Positions 5,966 to 14,131 of a stretch of 34,554 nt of DNA are shown piece by piece. Position 1 is the stretch's first letter; each line of letters begins with the position of its first letter. The stretch is from CAYSCS01 sp964429695 (GTDB taxonomy: Bacteria > Acidobacteriota > Aminicenantia > Aminicenantales > Aminicenantaceae), in the NCBI GenBank assembly GCA_964429695.1, contig CAYSCS010000071.1, positions 1-34,554 of the forward strand. Reading direction: 5' to 3'. The translations under genes were made by a program, and so were the position numbers. The notes below the pieces were generated by a model. That model had not been told where the DNA came from and did not search any database. It saw only the letters and a list, made by a program, of their open reading frames with translations.

Positions 5966-8575
5966 ATGGGGCCTAAAATAAAAACAGGATTCATGCTTTA
6001 TTTAATTCCTTTGCTCTTCTATCCCCTTTTCCTCCTTGCTGAATCAGTCCCTTCTCCAAAGGAAATATTCGGCTTTGAGATTGGTGCTGATTATCACCTG
6101 GCAACCTATACCGAGGCGCGGGAATATCTGCATCTTCTTCAAGAAAATTCAAAAAGGATTAAGGTTTTTGAGATGGGGAAGACTTCGATGGGACAGATAA
6201 TGGAGTACGCAGTAATTTCTTCTGAGGATAATTTAAAAGACCTCGAAAAATTTAAAGCTATCATGAAAAAGCTTTCTCTGGTTGAAGGTCTCTCGCCTCA
6301 AGAAGCAATGGAGTTAGCGGAAGAAGGGAAAGCAGTTGTTTATATAGATGGTGGGCTTCATGCCTCAGAATGCGCTCCTGCCCAGCATCTCATTCAACTT
6401 GCTTATAATCTTGTAACTGCCAAAGAACCACGACTTCTTAAAATCCTGGATGAAGTAATTTTGATTCTCGTCTTTGCCAATCCTGACGGAATGAATCTTC
6501 TTGCGGAATGGTATCATCCTAACGTTGGAACTCCTTATGAAGTATCTCCTATGCCCTGGCTCTATCATCTCTACGCAGGACACGACAATAACAGAGATTC
6601 TTATATTGCAAACTTGATTGAGACTCAAAATATTTCTCGCCTTGTCCTGAAGGAATGGCACCCTCTCATCCTTTACAATCATCATCAGACTGCTCCTTTT
6701 CCGGCTCGGATTTGGATTCCTCCCAATTCTGAACCTACAAATCCAAATGTTCATCCCTTAATTATCCGCTGGCAAAATTTAATCGGCTCCGCAATGGGAG
6801 CTACCTTCGATGCTGAAGGGAAAGAAGGAGCTATCTCGAGAATAGTATTTGATACCTGGTTTCCCGGGTATGTGACCCAGGTCGTGGATTCCCATAACAT
6901 CATTTCCATTCTCACAGAAACCGCGCTTTATAGATATGCTACTCCTCATTTCTACACCATCCGGGATTTCCCCGAAGAATATAAGGATTTGACCATGTCT
7001 GCATTTTACCCCAGTCCCTGGAAAGGAGGATGGTGGAGGCTTAAGGATGCTGTTGAGTATTGTTTAACTGCTTCGATGGCTGTTCTAGATGTGGCTTCCA
7101 AATACAGGAAAGAACTCCTCTTCAACAAATATAGAATGGGAAAAGACGTAATTGAAAAGTTTAAGAAGGAACCACCTTTCGCCTGGATAATCCCTGAATC
7201 TCAGAGGGACCCGAGTGCTATGAGCCTCCTCCTCAATCGGATGATTCTCTTAGGAATACATGCTTACAGCAGTAATGAATCCTTTAAATGCGATGGAATT
7301 CATTACCCCGCAGGAACCTACATCATACCCATGGCGCAACCCTTCGCTTTCTTCATCAAGAACATGTTCGAAGAACAACGTTATCCTGACCTTCGAAATT
7401 ATCCCGACTTATGGCAAGGGATTATCAACCCCAAAAAATTTGAAGGAGCTCCATTTGAAGCTTATGACATGATGGGCTGGACTCTTCCTTATCAATTCGG
7501 AGTTGAAGTAACTTCAGCTCGTACTCCTCTCAATCCTAACATGACTCTTGTGGAAGAAATAAAACCAAGAGAAGGAAAGATAACTGGAAATCCTGGTTAT
7601 GCTTATCTTTTGAATCATGAAGAAAATACATGTTTTTCTGCCATAAATAGAATTCTGAACCAAAAGGGGAAGATCCTCTGGGCAAAATCTCAATTTAAAG
7701 CCCTAAATAAAAGTTTCTCTCCAGGAACAATCATTGTCCTTTCTTCGAGTGTCCAAAGGTCCTTCATGGAAAAATTGGCAAAAGACCTCCACCTTGAAAT
7801 TTTTGGTGTCGGAGAGCACCCTGAAGTAGGTTTTTATGAGTTAAAAAAGATAAGAACCGGGCTTTATAAATCATGGGTTCCCACTCCAGATGAAGGTTGG
7901 ACTCGTTTTATTCTAGAAAAATTTGAGTTTCCCTATTTTGAGCTTGTTGACTCTTCTCTTCAAGCTGGAAGCCTCAAAAAAAATTATGATGTAATCATCA
8001 TTCCCGACCACTATTCTCCCGAAGCAATCATCGAAGGGTATCCAAAGGGAACCATCCCACCCCAGTATTCAGGAGGAATGACAGCTAAGGGAGTAAGAAA
8101 TTTAAAACAATTTGTAGAAGAAGGCGGAACCTTGATATTTCTAAATTCAAGCTCTAACCTTGCTATAGATTGTTTTGAGCTTCCAGTGCAAAATGTTTTA
8201 AAAAAGTTGGAAAGAGAAGAATTTGTCTGTGAGGGAAGTATCTTACGCATGCAATTTGATGTCTCTCATCCAATTGCTTCAGGAATGCCCGCAGTAGCTG
8301 GCACTATATTTTCAAGAAGCTGTGCCTTTGAAATCCTTCCCTCTTTCACAAAAGAAAGGTGTGCAGTAAGCATTGCCAAGTACCCTGATGACAACCTCTT
8401 GATGAGTGGCTGGATTCATGGAGAGCAAATTCTCCGTGAAAAATCTTCTCTCATAGAAGCCCGCTACGGCAAAGGAAAAATAATTCTTCTGGGATTCCCA
8501 GTGCAATTCAGGGCCCAACCTTATGGAACATTTAAGCTCCTTTTCAATTCAATTTTCTATGCAGGACTAGAATGA
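5966..8575 (+). CDS. Secreted M14 family zinc carboxypeptidase-like protein
   Basis: 869 residues. A signal peptide spans about residues 1-26 (basic start, then a hydrophobic run ending LLAES), so the product is exported. An M14 metallopeptidase domain covers roughly 40-370: HASE at 132-135 gives the zinc ligands His132 and Glu135, the third His is in YNHHQ near 239-240, NPDG at 172-175 and NNRD at 208-211 match the substrate-binding Asn/Arg region, and Glu319 in LTETALYRY fits the catalytic base. The C-terminal part (about 640-860) has a glutamine amidotransferase-like fold (GGTLIFLNSSS, KGKIILLGFPVQFRA) seen in long M14 proteins. Start ATG has AGGAGG 5 nt upstream. Likely role: breaking down external peptides or cell-wall fragments; substrate unknown. 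Confidence 0.88.
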   Translation: MGPKIKTGFMLYLIPLLFYPLFLLAESVPSPKEIFGFEIGADYHLATYTEAREYLHLLQENSKRIKVFEMGKTSMGQIMEYAVISSEDNLKDLEKFKAIMKKLSLVEGLSPQEAMELAEEGKAVVYIDGGLHASECAPAQHLIQLAYNLVTAKEPRLLKILDEVILILVFANPDGMNLLAEWYHPNVGTPYEVSPMPWLYHLYAGHDNNRDSYIANLIETQNISRLVLKEWHPLILYNHHQTAPFPARIWIPPNSEPTNPNVHPLIIRWQNLIGSAMGATFDAEGKEGAISRIVFDTWFPGYVTQVVDSHNIISILTETALYRYATPHFYTIRDFPEEYKDLTMSAFYPSPWKGGWWRLKDAVEYCLTASMAVLDVASKYRKELLFNKYRMGKDVIEKFKKEPPFAWIIPESQRDPSAMSLLLNRMILLGIHAYSSNESFKCDGIHYPAGTYIIPMAQPFAFFIKNMFEEQRYPDLRNYPDLWQGIINPKKFEGAPFEAYDMMGWTLPYQFGVEVTSARTPLNPNMTLVEEIKPREGKITGNPGYAYLLNHEENTCFSAINRILNQKGKILWAKSQFKALNKSFSPGTIIVLSSSVQRSFMEKLAKDLHLEIFGVGEHPEVGFYELKKIRTGLYKSWVPTPDEGWTRFILEKFEFPYFELVDSSLQAGSLKKNYDVIIIPDHYSPEAIIEGYPKGTIPPQYSGGMTAKGVRNLKQFVEEGGTLIFLNSSSNLAIDCFELPVQNVLKKLEREEFVCEGSILRMQFDVSHPIASGMPAVAGTIFSRSCAFEILPSFTKERCAVSIAKYPDDNLLMSGWIHGEQILREKSSLIEARYGKGKIILLGFPVQFRAQPYGTFKLLFNSIFYAGLE

Positions 8576-8576
8576 T

Positions 8577-8648
8577 GGGAATTCAATTATTTTAAATGGA
8601 AGAAATTTCCACCCCGTGAATTTTAATTTTGAAGAGAAGCCAATTCCC
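8577..8648. other. Weak dyad between convergent M14 peptidase and folK genes
   Basis: GGGAATT at 8577-8583 can pair with AATTCCC at 8642-8648, with further partial AT complementarity between. It might act as a bidirectional transcript end, but there is no compact GC-rich stem with a T-run, so the call is weak. Confidence 0.2.
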
Positions 8649-8702
8649 TTAGCACAGGAAGCGCTAACATAAATTAAAACAGAAGTTAAATGAGCATTAG
8701 CC

Positions 8703-9203
8703 TCATTCGTTGAGCTGAGAAATTTTTTTTACCAAATTAACTTTTGAGGAATCTTTGGAGTGATTACAAAGGTATTCAATTTTTTTCCTCAAAATAGGAT
8801 GAATTATGTTAGGAGATATCTCTTTCAAAGGGATAAGAACAAAATTTCTCTCTTCCAATCTTGGATGGGGTATTTTAAGCCCATGGGCGTCGATGATGCA
8901 TCCTTCGGCAAGAAGGATATCTATATCAATCTTTCTGGGGCCCTTGAGACTACCCTTTTTTCTTCCCAATTCATTTTCGATTTTCTTTATGAGCTTTAGC
9001 AATGCAAAGGGGAAGAGGTTAGTTTCTATCTCTATTACTTGATTTAGAAACCATGGTTGTTCAAGGTAATCTCTGGGCTGAGTCTCATAAATAGATGAAG
9101 AGTGGATTATTTTTACCCCCCTTTTCCTTAAATATTCCCGGGCTAAGGCAAGATTTTCTTCTCTGTTACCAAGATTACTTCCGAGACTCAGGAAATATCT
9201 CAC
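8703..9203 (-). CDS. folK: 2-amino-4-hydroxy-6-hydroxymethyldihydropteridine diphosphokinase
   Basis: HPPK, the folate-biosynthesis enzyme that pyrophosphorylates 6-hydroxymethyl-dihydropterin with ATP before dihydropteroate synthase. 166 residues, normal length. Seen: SLGSNLGNRE at 6-15, TQPRDYLEQPWFLNQV near 41-56, and the HPPK signature KGPRKIDIDILL at 87-98, whose Asp93 and Asp95 bind magnesium. The C-terminal HPRLEERNFVLIPLKEI block is also typical. The start is a GTG at 9203; there is no SD, and the only near ATG (9208) is out of frame, opening a two-codon ORF that overlaps the GTG. No other folate genes are adjacent. Confidence 0.93.
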   Translation of the reverse strand: MRYFLSLGSNLGNREENLALAREYLRKRGVKIIHSSSIYETQPRDYLEQPWFLNQVIEIETNLFPFALLKLIKKIENELGRKKGSLKGPRKIDIDILLAEGCIIDAHGLKIPHPRLEERNFVLIPLKEISPNIIHPILRKKIEYLCNHSKDSSKVNLVKKISQLNE

Positions 9204-9580
9204 TTCATTTTTAAAAATTTAAATTTTAGCTTGAATGATACAACAAAAAAAATGAAATATTCAACCGAAAACTTTGTCAAATTTTCAAGAGAGCAAAAAG
9301 GAAAAAAATGGTTCATTTTTTATTGTGAGCAAAAAAGAGATATTTTCAGAAACCTAGGAAATGGATTCTGAACGATTGGGTTTATTATCTAGGAGGCTAA
9401 TTGTTTGAATAACAATAAAATAAAATGTATTCGTTATCAATTTTGTTTTAAAATATATTATCTAAAGCCTCCATCTAGGCTTTTTGACACTCTGGATTCT
9501 CCAAGCGATCCTCACAAAATTCAGAAAAACTAAAAAATCTAGTCGATTTTTTCTGAAAAATATGTGATCATATATGTGAG
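9204..9580. other. AT-rich divergent intergenic region
   Basis: Spacer between folK (minus) and the 116-residue gene (plus). Apart from the folK promoter candidate, GGAGGCT (near 9395) and AGCCTCC (near 9465) form a distant 7-bp inverted repeat, each flanked by TCTAGG-like sequence. TATGTGA occurs twice at 9561-9567 and 9573-9579, just before the plus-strand gene. No further gene is seen. Confidence 0.35.
9235..9264 (-). promoter_or_regulatory. Candidate promoter for folK
   Basis: Minus-strand TTGAAT, 18-nt spacer, TATCAT, about 30 nt upstream of the GTG start. A perfect TTGACA also occurs at 9275-9280 but has only a poor -10 (TTTCAT) at 17 nt. Confidence 0.4.
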
Positions 9581-9931
9581 ATGCAAAAAATTGAAAAATG
9601 GAGAATAGAGGAACTCGCCTTAATACTCAAGGAGCTGGTATCACTCCTTAAAGCAGGGAGCAACGCTGAATGGGCTAGTGTTTTTTCTCATTATTATTTT
9701 GAATCGCAAAAAATTTTACATGAAGAAAGTTTGGATTCTGAATCTCTTTTAAAACTTGTTAAGAATATAAAAGCATGTTTTAAAGAGATAAGTTCATTAA
9801 GAAATCTTGTCCTCTGGCCTCAAGATTCAACCCAAGACAAAGATATTAATCAAGATTTTATCGCTTTGAGAAATCGCCTTTTGTTAATTTTGGAAGAGAT
9901 GGAAAAGAGATCCAGAGAGTATATCAATTGA
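9581..9931 (+). CDS. Small helical protein of unknown function
   Basis: 116 residues, predicted almost wholly alpha-helical and soluble, with no signal peptide, membrane segment or Cys motif. The N-terminal half has IEELALILKELVSLLKAG followed by an aromatic patch NAEWASVFSHYYFES, and a NLVLW near residue 80. I do not recognise the family. It stands alone between divergent folK and the convergent alpha-toroid gene. The start ATG at 9581 has only GTGAG before it, so translation initiation may be weak. The coding frame has a good hydrophobic pattern, which makes a real gene more likely than chance. Confidence 0.6.
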   Translation: MQKIEKWRIEELALILKELVSLLKAGSNAEWASVFSHYYFESQKILHEESLDSESLLKLVKNIKACFKEISSLRNLVLWPQDSTQDKDINQDFIALRNRLLLILEEMEKRSREYIN

Positions 9932-9947
9932 TGATTTCTCTCTGGAT

Positions 9948-10931
9948 TTAAATCTCAAGAAGCTTAAATCTTTTTAAAACTCTGAGGACCGCAAGTGTCA
10001 CCCAGAGATGGTCAAAAAAGGTTGATTTTGGGAGTCCGGACTCCCAATAACCTTCTTTGTTCTGCTTCTTCAATAGCCATTCAAGAGCAATTTGAATTTT
10101 CGGGTGTTTCACATCGAAGCCTATTTTGGAAAGAGAGTCGAGGCTACTGAGGATATCGGTGGCCCAGAACGGGTAGATTATTTCCTCCCAATACGAAGGG
10201 AGACGTCTATCATCATATTTATCCTCTTGGAAAAAACGGCTCGCCACAAGCTCTCCTGCCACCCTTGTGACCTCATGCTTTCTCCATGTTGGTGAAGAGG
10301 CGAGAGCCCTGAGCACCATCCCTGTAACCAGATGGGAAAAAGGCTGTTTTCTATCTGGTTTTATGGGCTCAAGAGAGGCTTGAGCATTAAAATTGTAGCG
10401 GTTTCTCAATTCCTCTTTTTCGATTGTTCGATAAGGAATTACCCACCCTCCATCCTCTTGCCTGTTTTCAATGAGCCACTGAAATCCCTTTTGAGTTTTT
10501 TTATCACTATCCAGTCCGTACAAGCACAGCACTTCAAGGGTGAGAGCATGGTAAGTGGGAGCATATTCATTAAGATAAGCACCACGGAAATCTCCTTCTT
10601 CTGTCTGAGTCGAATATAAGAATTTAATCGCCTTCTGGATACCATCGTCGCGCAAAGTACACCCATAATCAAAAAGCCTGAATGCATTTTTCAGGGTATC
10701 AACTATATAAAAAGTCTTTTCCCATCGTGGCGGGCTTTGATGTGGCTTCTTGCACCACCCTCCGTTTTGTCTTTGTTCCTCGAGAATTCTTATTCTCTCT
10801 GCGAATTTCTGAAGGTTCTTGCTTTCACGTTCCACAGGTACCTCAAGGATATCTTTTTTTAACCAGTAAAGGATGGGAAGGTTTCCTCGAGCTAGGAGAA
10901 ACTCGATCGCTTTATTGGTATTGAACTTCAT
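9948..10931 (-). CDS. Alpha-toroid (prenyltransferase/squalene-cyclase repeat) protein
   Basis: 327 residues built of helical repeats with QW-type motifs: QRQNGGW at 53-59, TQTEEGDF near 109, NRQEDGGW near 157 and KKQNKEGYW near the C-terminus. This is the alpha/alpha-toroid fold shared by squalene/hopene cyclases, protein prenyltransferases and complement-type proteins. I see neither the DxDD nor the DCTAE cyclase motif, nor the zinc-site pattern of protein prenyltransferases, so enzymatic cyclisation is not supported. No signal peptide, so probably cytoplasmic. An ATG at 10931 is preferred to an in-frame TTG at 10937. It follows the cupin gene by 21 nt, so the two form an operon. Function unknown. 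Confidence 0.75.
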   Translation of the reverse strand: MKFNTNKAIEFLLARGNLPILYWLKKDILEVPVERESKNLQKFAERIRILEEQRQNGGWCKKPHQSPPRWEKTFYIVDTLKNAFRLFDYGCTLRDDGIQKAIKFLYSTQTEEGDFRGAYLNEYAPTYHALTLEVLCLYGLDSDKKTQKGFQWLIENRQEDGGWVIPYRTIEKEELRNRYNFNAQASLEPIKPDRKQPFSHLVTGMVLRALASSPTWRKHEVTRVAGELVASRFFQEDKYDDRRLPSYWEEIIYPFWATDILSSLDSLSKIGFDVKHPKIQIALEWLLKKQNKEGYWESGLPKSTFFDHLWVTLAVLRVLKRFKLLEI

Positions 10932-10952
10932 TTTCAAAGAAAATAAACCTAT

Positions 10953-11300
10953 TTACTTATCGGGGTTCTTTATGATACATAAAAATTCAAATGGCTCCTG
11001 GAAAGGATTTTTGAATTGATGTTTCTCATTCTTTCTGATGAATAAGCTCTGCCCTTCCTGAATATTTATTTCTTTTCCCTCACCATCAACCACTATCCCT
11101 CTTCCCTTTTCCACCTTGACTAAATGTTCATAATCATGCTGGTGAAAATAGGTATAGCCTCCTGGAAGAATTTTAAAAAGCCTCATGATGATTTCTTCTG
11201 AGCCATCTTCAAGACCGAGAAGAATCTTTCGGTAGACTCCCTTTATTCCTTCTTCCTCAAGATATTCTTCCTTAACCTTATCGTTATCTTTTAAAATCAA
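10953..11300 (-). CDS. Small cupin-domain protein
   Basis: 115 residues forming a single conserved beta-barrel cupin. Seen: motif 1 with His53, His55, Glu58 and His59 (FHQHDYEH) and the following Gly-rich turn KGRG, and motif 2 EGQSLFIRKNEKHQFKN with His94; these are the usual metal ligands. Such stand-alone cupins bind a metal and a small molecule or act as simple oxygenases or isomerases; the substrate cannot be told. The start is a TTG at 11300 with GGGGAGGAG a few bases upstream. First gene of an operon with the alpha-toroid protein. Confidence 0.82.
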   Translation of the reverse strand: MILKDNDKVKEEYLEEEGIKGVYRKILLGLEDGSEEIIMRLFKILPGGYTYFHQHDYEHLVKVEKGRGIVVDGEGKEINIQEGQSLFIRKNEKHQFKNPFQEPFEFLCIIKNPDK

Positions 11301-11357
11301 GTCTCCTCCCCGCTTATGTGCTAGATTTAATTTGAGATTCGCATTTATGGGAATTAA

Positions 11358-11387
11358 ATTTTATTCTAAGACTTAAATATATGTCAA
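11358..11387 (-). promoter_or_regulatory. Promoter for the cupin/alpha-toroid operon
   Basis: Minus-strand TTGACA, 18-nt spacer, TAAAAT. It would give a leader of about 50 nt before the TTG start at 11300. Confidence 0.5.
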
Positions 11388-11546
11388 CTTCTTCGATTCG
11401 ATTAAAAAAGATTTTTCCTTACGGGTGAATATTAATATAAAAAAAAAGAGTTTGATTTTTGGTAAAAATTTAAGATAAATTTTCTTACTCAAGACAATTT
11501 CAAAATTAATTTTTTGAGTCAACCAGGCAAGGAGGAAAGAACGAGT

Positions 11547-12713
11547 ATGAATAATCAATTCATTTATCTTGATAATGGCGCAACTTCCTTCCCTAAACCT
11601 GAAGAAGTATATACTTTTATGGATACCTTTTATAGAAATTTTGGTGTAAATCCCGGTCGGTCTGGCTATGACCTCTGTGTGCAAACTGGAGAACTTGTGG
11701 AAGAAACTAGAAAACTCTTGACAGATTTTTTTAACGGTAAAGACCCTAATCGTCTTTGTTTTTCATATAATTCTACCGATGCGCTCAACCTTGTCATTAA
11801 CGGAATACTCAAACCAGGAGATCATGCCATAACCACGACAATCGAGCATAACTCCGTTCTCAGACCACTTTATCATCTTTATAAATATCAAGGAGTTGAG
11901 CTTGATTACATTCGTTTTGACAGCAAGGGATTTGTTGACCCCGATGATTTCCCAAAGAAATTTAAAAAGAATACTAGACTTGTCATCGTCAACCATGCTT
12001 CGAACGTAATTGGAACTATACAGCCGATAAAAGCAATCGGGAAGCATTGTCGAGAGAAGGGAGTTCCTTTTGTCATAGATGCCTCTCAATCAGCAGGAAA
12101 AATTCCCATAGACATAGAAGAGCAAAATGTAGATGTCGTAGTGTTCACCGGTCACAAGTCGCTCCTCGGACCTACCGGAATAGGCGGACTCTATGTCAGG
12201 GAGGGAATTGAGATTAGGCATACGCGTGCAGGAGGGACAGGAGTAAAATCTGCCATCCGCACTCATCTTGACGAATATCCTTACAGGCTTGAATATGGGA
12301 CCCCGAATGTGCTTGGAATAGCTGGCTTAAACGCAGGACTTAAATGGATTCTCAAAAAAGGCTTAAAAAACATCTACAATTACGAAATGAATTTGACTAC
12401 AATGCTCAGAGATGGTCTGAAAGATGTTGAAGGTGTCACCCTCTACTGTCAAGAGGATTTGAACAATCATATCAGCAATTTCCTTTTTAATGTCGATGGC
12501 ATCGAAGCTTTGAACACAGGGACTATTCTGGATGTTGATTTCAACATCGCGTGTAGGACAGGCCTCCATTGTGCTCCTCTGGTTCATGAGCAACTAAAGA
12601 CAATCGAACTTCATGGAGCGGTTAGATTCGGAATCGGTCCCTTCAACACAGAGGCCCAAATTAAGATTGCTATCGAAGCAGTGAAGGAAATCGCTAAATC
12701 TAGAAAAAGATAA
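11547..12713 (+). CDS. Cysteine desulfurase-like aminotransferase class V
   Basis: A 388-residue PLP enzyme of the NifS/SufS-like class V group, closest in appearance to the stand-alone cysteine desulfurase family (TIGR01977-like). Seen: IYLDNGATSFPKPEEVY at the N-terminus, THN/EHNS block at 100-103, DASQSAG near 178-184 (Asp178 contacts PLP), the PLP lysine Lys204 in TGHKSLLGPTGIGGLY, and RTGLHCAP with the candidate catalytic Cys342. Known family role: abstraction of sulfur from cysteine for Fe-S or other sulfur trafficking. I chose the ATG at 11547 behind AAGGAGG (11-nt spacing, rather long); an in-frame TTG at 11514 would add 11 residues but has no SD. It converges on the DsrC/DsrMK-like operon, a possible but unproven sulfur link. 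Confidence 0.85.
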   Translation: MNNQFIYLDNGATSFPKPEEVYTFMDTFYRNFGVNPGRSGYDLCVQTGELVEETRKLLTDFFNGKDPNRLCFSYNSTDALNLVINGILKPGDHAITTTIEHNSVLRPLYHLYKYQGVELDYIRFDSKGFVDPDDFPKKFKKNTRLVIVNHASNVIGTIQPIKAIGKHCREKGVPFVIDASQSAGKIPIDIEEQNVDVVVFTGHKSLLGPTGIGGLYVREGIEIRHTRAGGTGVKSAIRTHLDEYPYRLEYGTPNVLGIAGLNAGLKWILKKGLKNIYNYEMNLTTMLRDGLKDVEGVTLYCQEDLNNHISNFLFNVDGIEALNTGTILDVDFNIACRTGLHCAPLVHEQLKTIELHGAVRFGIGPFNTEAQIKIAIEAVKEIAKSRKR

Positions 12714-12714
12714 T

Positions 12715-12745
12715 AAAAATTTCTCAATAAACAGAATTTTTTTTT
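12715..12745 (+). terminator. Weak AT-rich terminator after the PLP enzyme
   Basis: AAAATT(T)CT and AGAATTTT can form an imperfect AT-only stem around an 8-nt loop, followed by a run of T. It lies right after the stop codon between convergent genes. The low stem stability makes it tentative. Confidence 0.3.
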
Positions 12746-12766
12746 AATCCATCAAAGGTAGAAGAA

Positions 12767-14131
12767 TTAAACTCTATTTCGGTTAAGTTTTAAGGCGGAG
12801 GCGACTACTTCTGCCACAGTAAGAACTTCAATTCTAAGATCATAATGTTTATTTAACTCCATGATTTGGTCGATGCAATTGTGGCAGGGAGCTACGACTA
12901 CTTGTGCCCCAGTTTTTCGTATTTGTTCTGCTTTTATCTTTCCGGCCTTTATTCTTCTTTCAGCAAAGGGTGTCAGAGAAAGTTGCCCTCCTCCTCCACC
13001 ACAGCAGAAATTTTTCTCTCGGTTTGGGTTCATTTCTTTAAAATTCAAGACGCTATTCTTCAAGATGTACCTTTGCTCTTCAATTACGCCTCCAAAGCGT
13101 ACAAGGTTACAAGGGTCGTGGAGTGTATAAATCTTCTGGTTTTTTGCTGGATCAAGTTTGATTCTGCCCTGACGGAGATAGCTTGCAATTACTTCCAGAA
13201 TACTCTTCACTTCAAAGTCATATCTCATCCTTAGCCATTCGGGCGCTTCCCAACGATTAGAGTTGAAGCCATGGCCGCACTCAGAAAGGACAAGTATCTC
13301 AATCTTCAATTTTTCCATCTCGCTTACAAGTCTCTTTGCGATGTGTGCGGCTGACTCATCGTCACCAGTGTAGAATCCGTAGTTCGTAACATCAAAATTT
13401 TTTGTGGAGAGGGTCCAGCTTTCTTTTGCAGCATAAAATATTTTCCCTGCAGCAAGCAATGAGAGAGGGAAAAACATCGGTTCTCTTGGATTAAGGACAT
13501 AAAGAATCTTTGCCCCTTTCCTATCCAAGGGAAGAGAAGCAGCGGGGTCATTTACTTCTTTCCTCAATTCTTCCTCCAACCATTTTACTGTTTCTTTCCA
13601 CTCTTCTTCATCAATACCCATGTTATTCCCTTTTTCCAAGGCAATATCGACTACTCGCTGAAGACTCTCAGGAACAAGCCCCAACCCAGAAAGCACTCCT
13701 CTGCCCAACCGAATAAGATAAGCAATGTTAATCCCCATTGGACAATTGAGACTGCACCTCCCACATAAGCTACATCTCCCAAAAAGAGAGTCTATCCAAT
13801 TTTCGATTAAGTCTTCATTTAAATCCCTTGCTCCTATCCAGCGAGGAAAAATTTTTCCCAGAAAGATGTTTTCCCTGTTGAATAAATCTCTCAAAAGTCC
13901 AAGTTTGTAACCAGGGATGGAGTTACGATTTTTATCAGTAAGGAAATAATGGCATGAATCCGCACAAAGGCCGCAGTGAACACAAGCATTCAGGTAAGCA
14001 ACATCTTCAGTTTTGATTTTTAATTTGAATAAACGTAAAGCTTTTTCTAATTTCTCTTTGTCTAGGTCTAGGCGAAAGGTTTTTTTATCCTTTTCAGCTG
14101 CGATGTTTTTAATCTCAGGTTTTTCATTCAT
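12767..14131 (-). CDS. HdrD/DsrK-like iron-sulfur protein with CCG domain
   Basis: 454 residues, cytoplasmic. Seen: two classical 4Fe-4S motifs, Cys50/53/56/60 and Cys120/123/126/130 followed by Pro, then a C-terminal cysteine-rich CCG domain with Cys341, Cys376-Cys377 and Cys416-x-x-Cys419, the type that holds the noncubane 4Fe-4S cluster in heterodisulfide reductase HdrB/HdrD. The first CCG half is degenerate (only Cys285). Family knowledge: HdrD and DsrK reduce disulfides or DsrC trisulfide with electrons from the membrane. The start is the ATG at 14131, overlapping the stop of the membrane-subunit gene as ATGA; the longer open frame reads through that gene and is not used. Last gene of a dsrC-membrane subunit-HdrD/DsrK operon. 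Confidence 0.88.
   Translation of the reverse strand: MNEKPEIKNIAAEKDKKTFRLDLDKEKLEKALRLFKLKIKTEDVAYLNACVHCGLCADSCHYFLTDKNRNSIPGYKLGLLRDLFNRENIFLGKIFPRWIGARDLNEDLIENWIDSLFGRCSLCGRCSLNCPMGINIAYLIRLGRGVLSGLGLVPESLQRVVDIALEKGNNMGIDEEEWKETVKWLEEELRKEVNDPAASLPLDRKGAKILYVLNPREPMFFPLSLLAAGKIFYAAKESWTLSTKNFDVTNYGFYTGDDESAAHIAKRLVSEMEKLKIEILVLSECGHGFNSNRWEAPEWLRMRYDFEVKSILEVIASYLRQGRIKLDPAKNQKIYTLHDPCNLVRFGGVIEEQRYILKNSVLNFKEMNPNREKNFCCGGGGGQLSLTPFAERRIKAGKIKAEQIRKTGAQVVVAPCHNCIDQIMELNKHYDLRIEVLTVAEVVASALKLNRNRV

Noticed and set aside
4059..9294. TTTCAAGAGAGC found in two intergenic regions (4059-4070 and 9283-9294)
   Set aside because: A 12-mer shared twice in 35 kb of AT-biased sequence is expected by chance, and the contexts differ.
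11488..11519. ACTCAA/TTGAGT inverted repeat before the PLP enzyme gene
   Set aside because: Only 6-bp arms separated by about 20 nt; no promoter relation visible.
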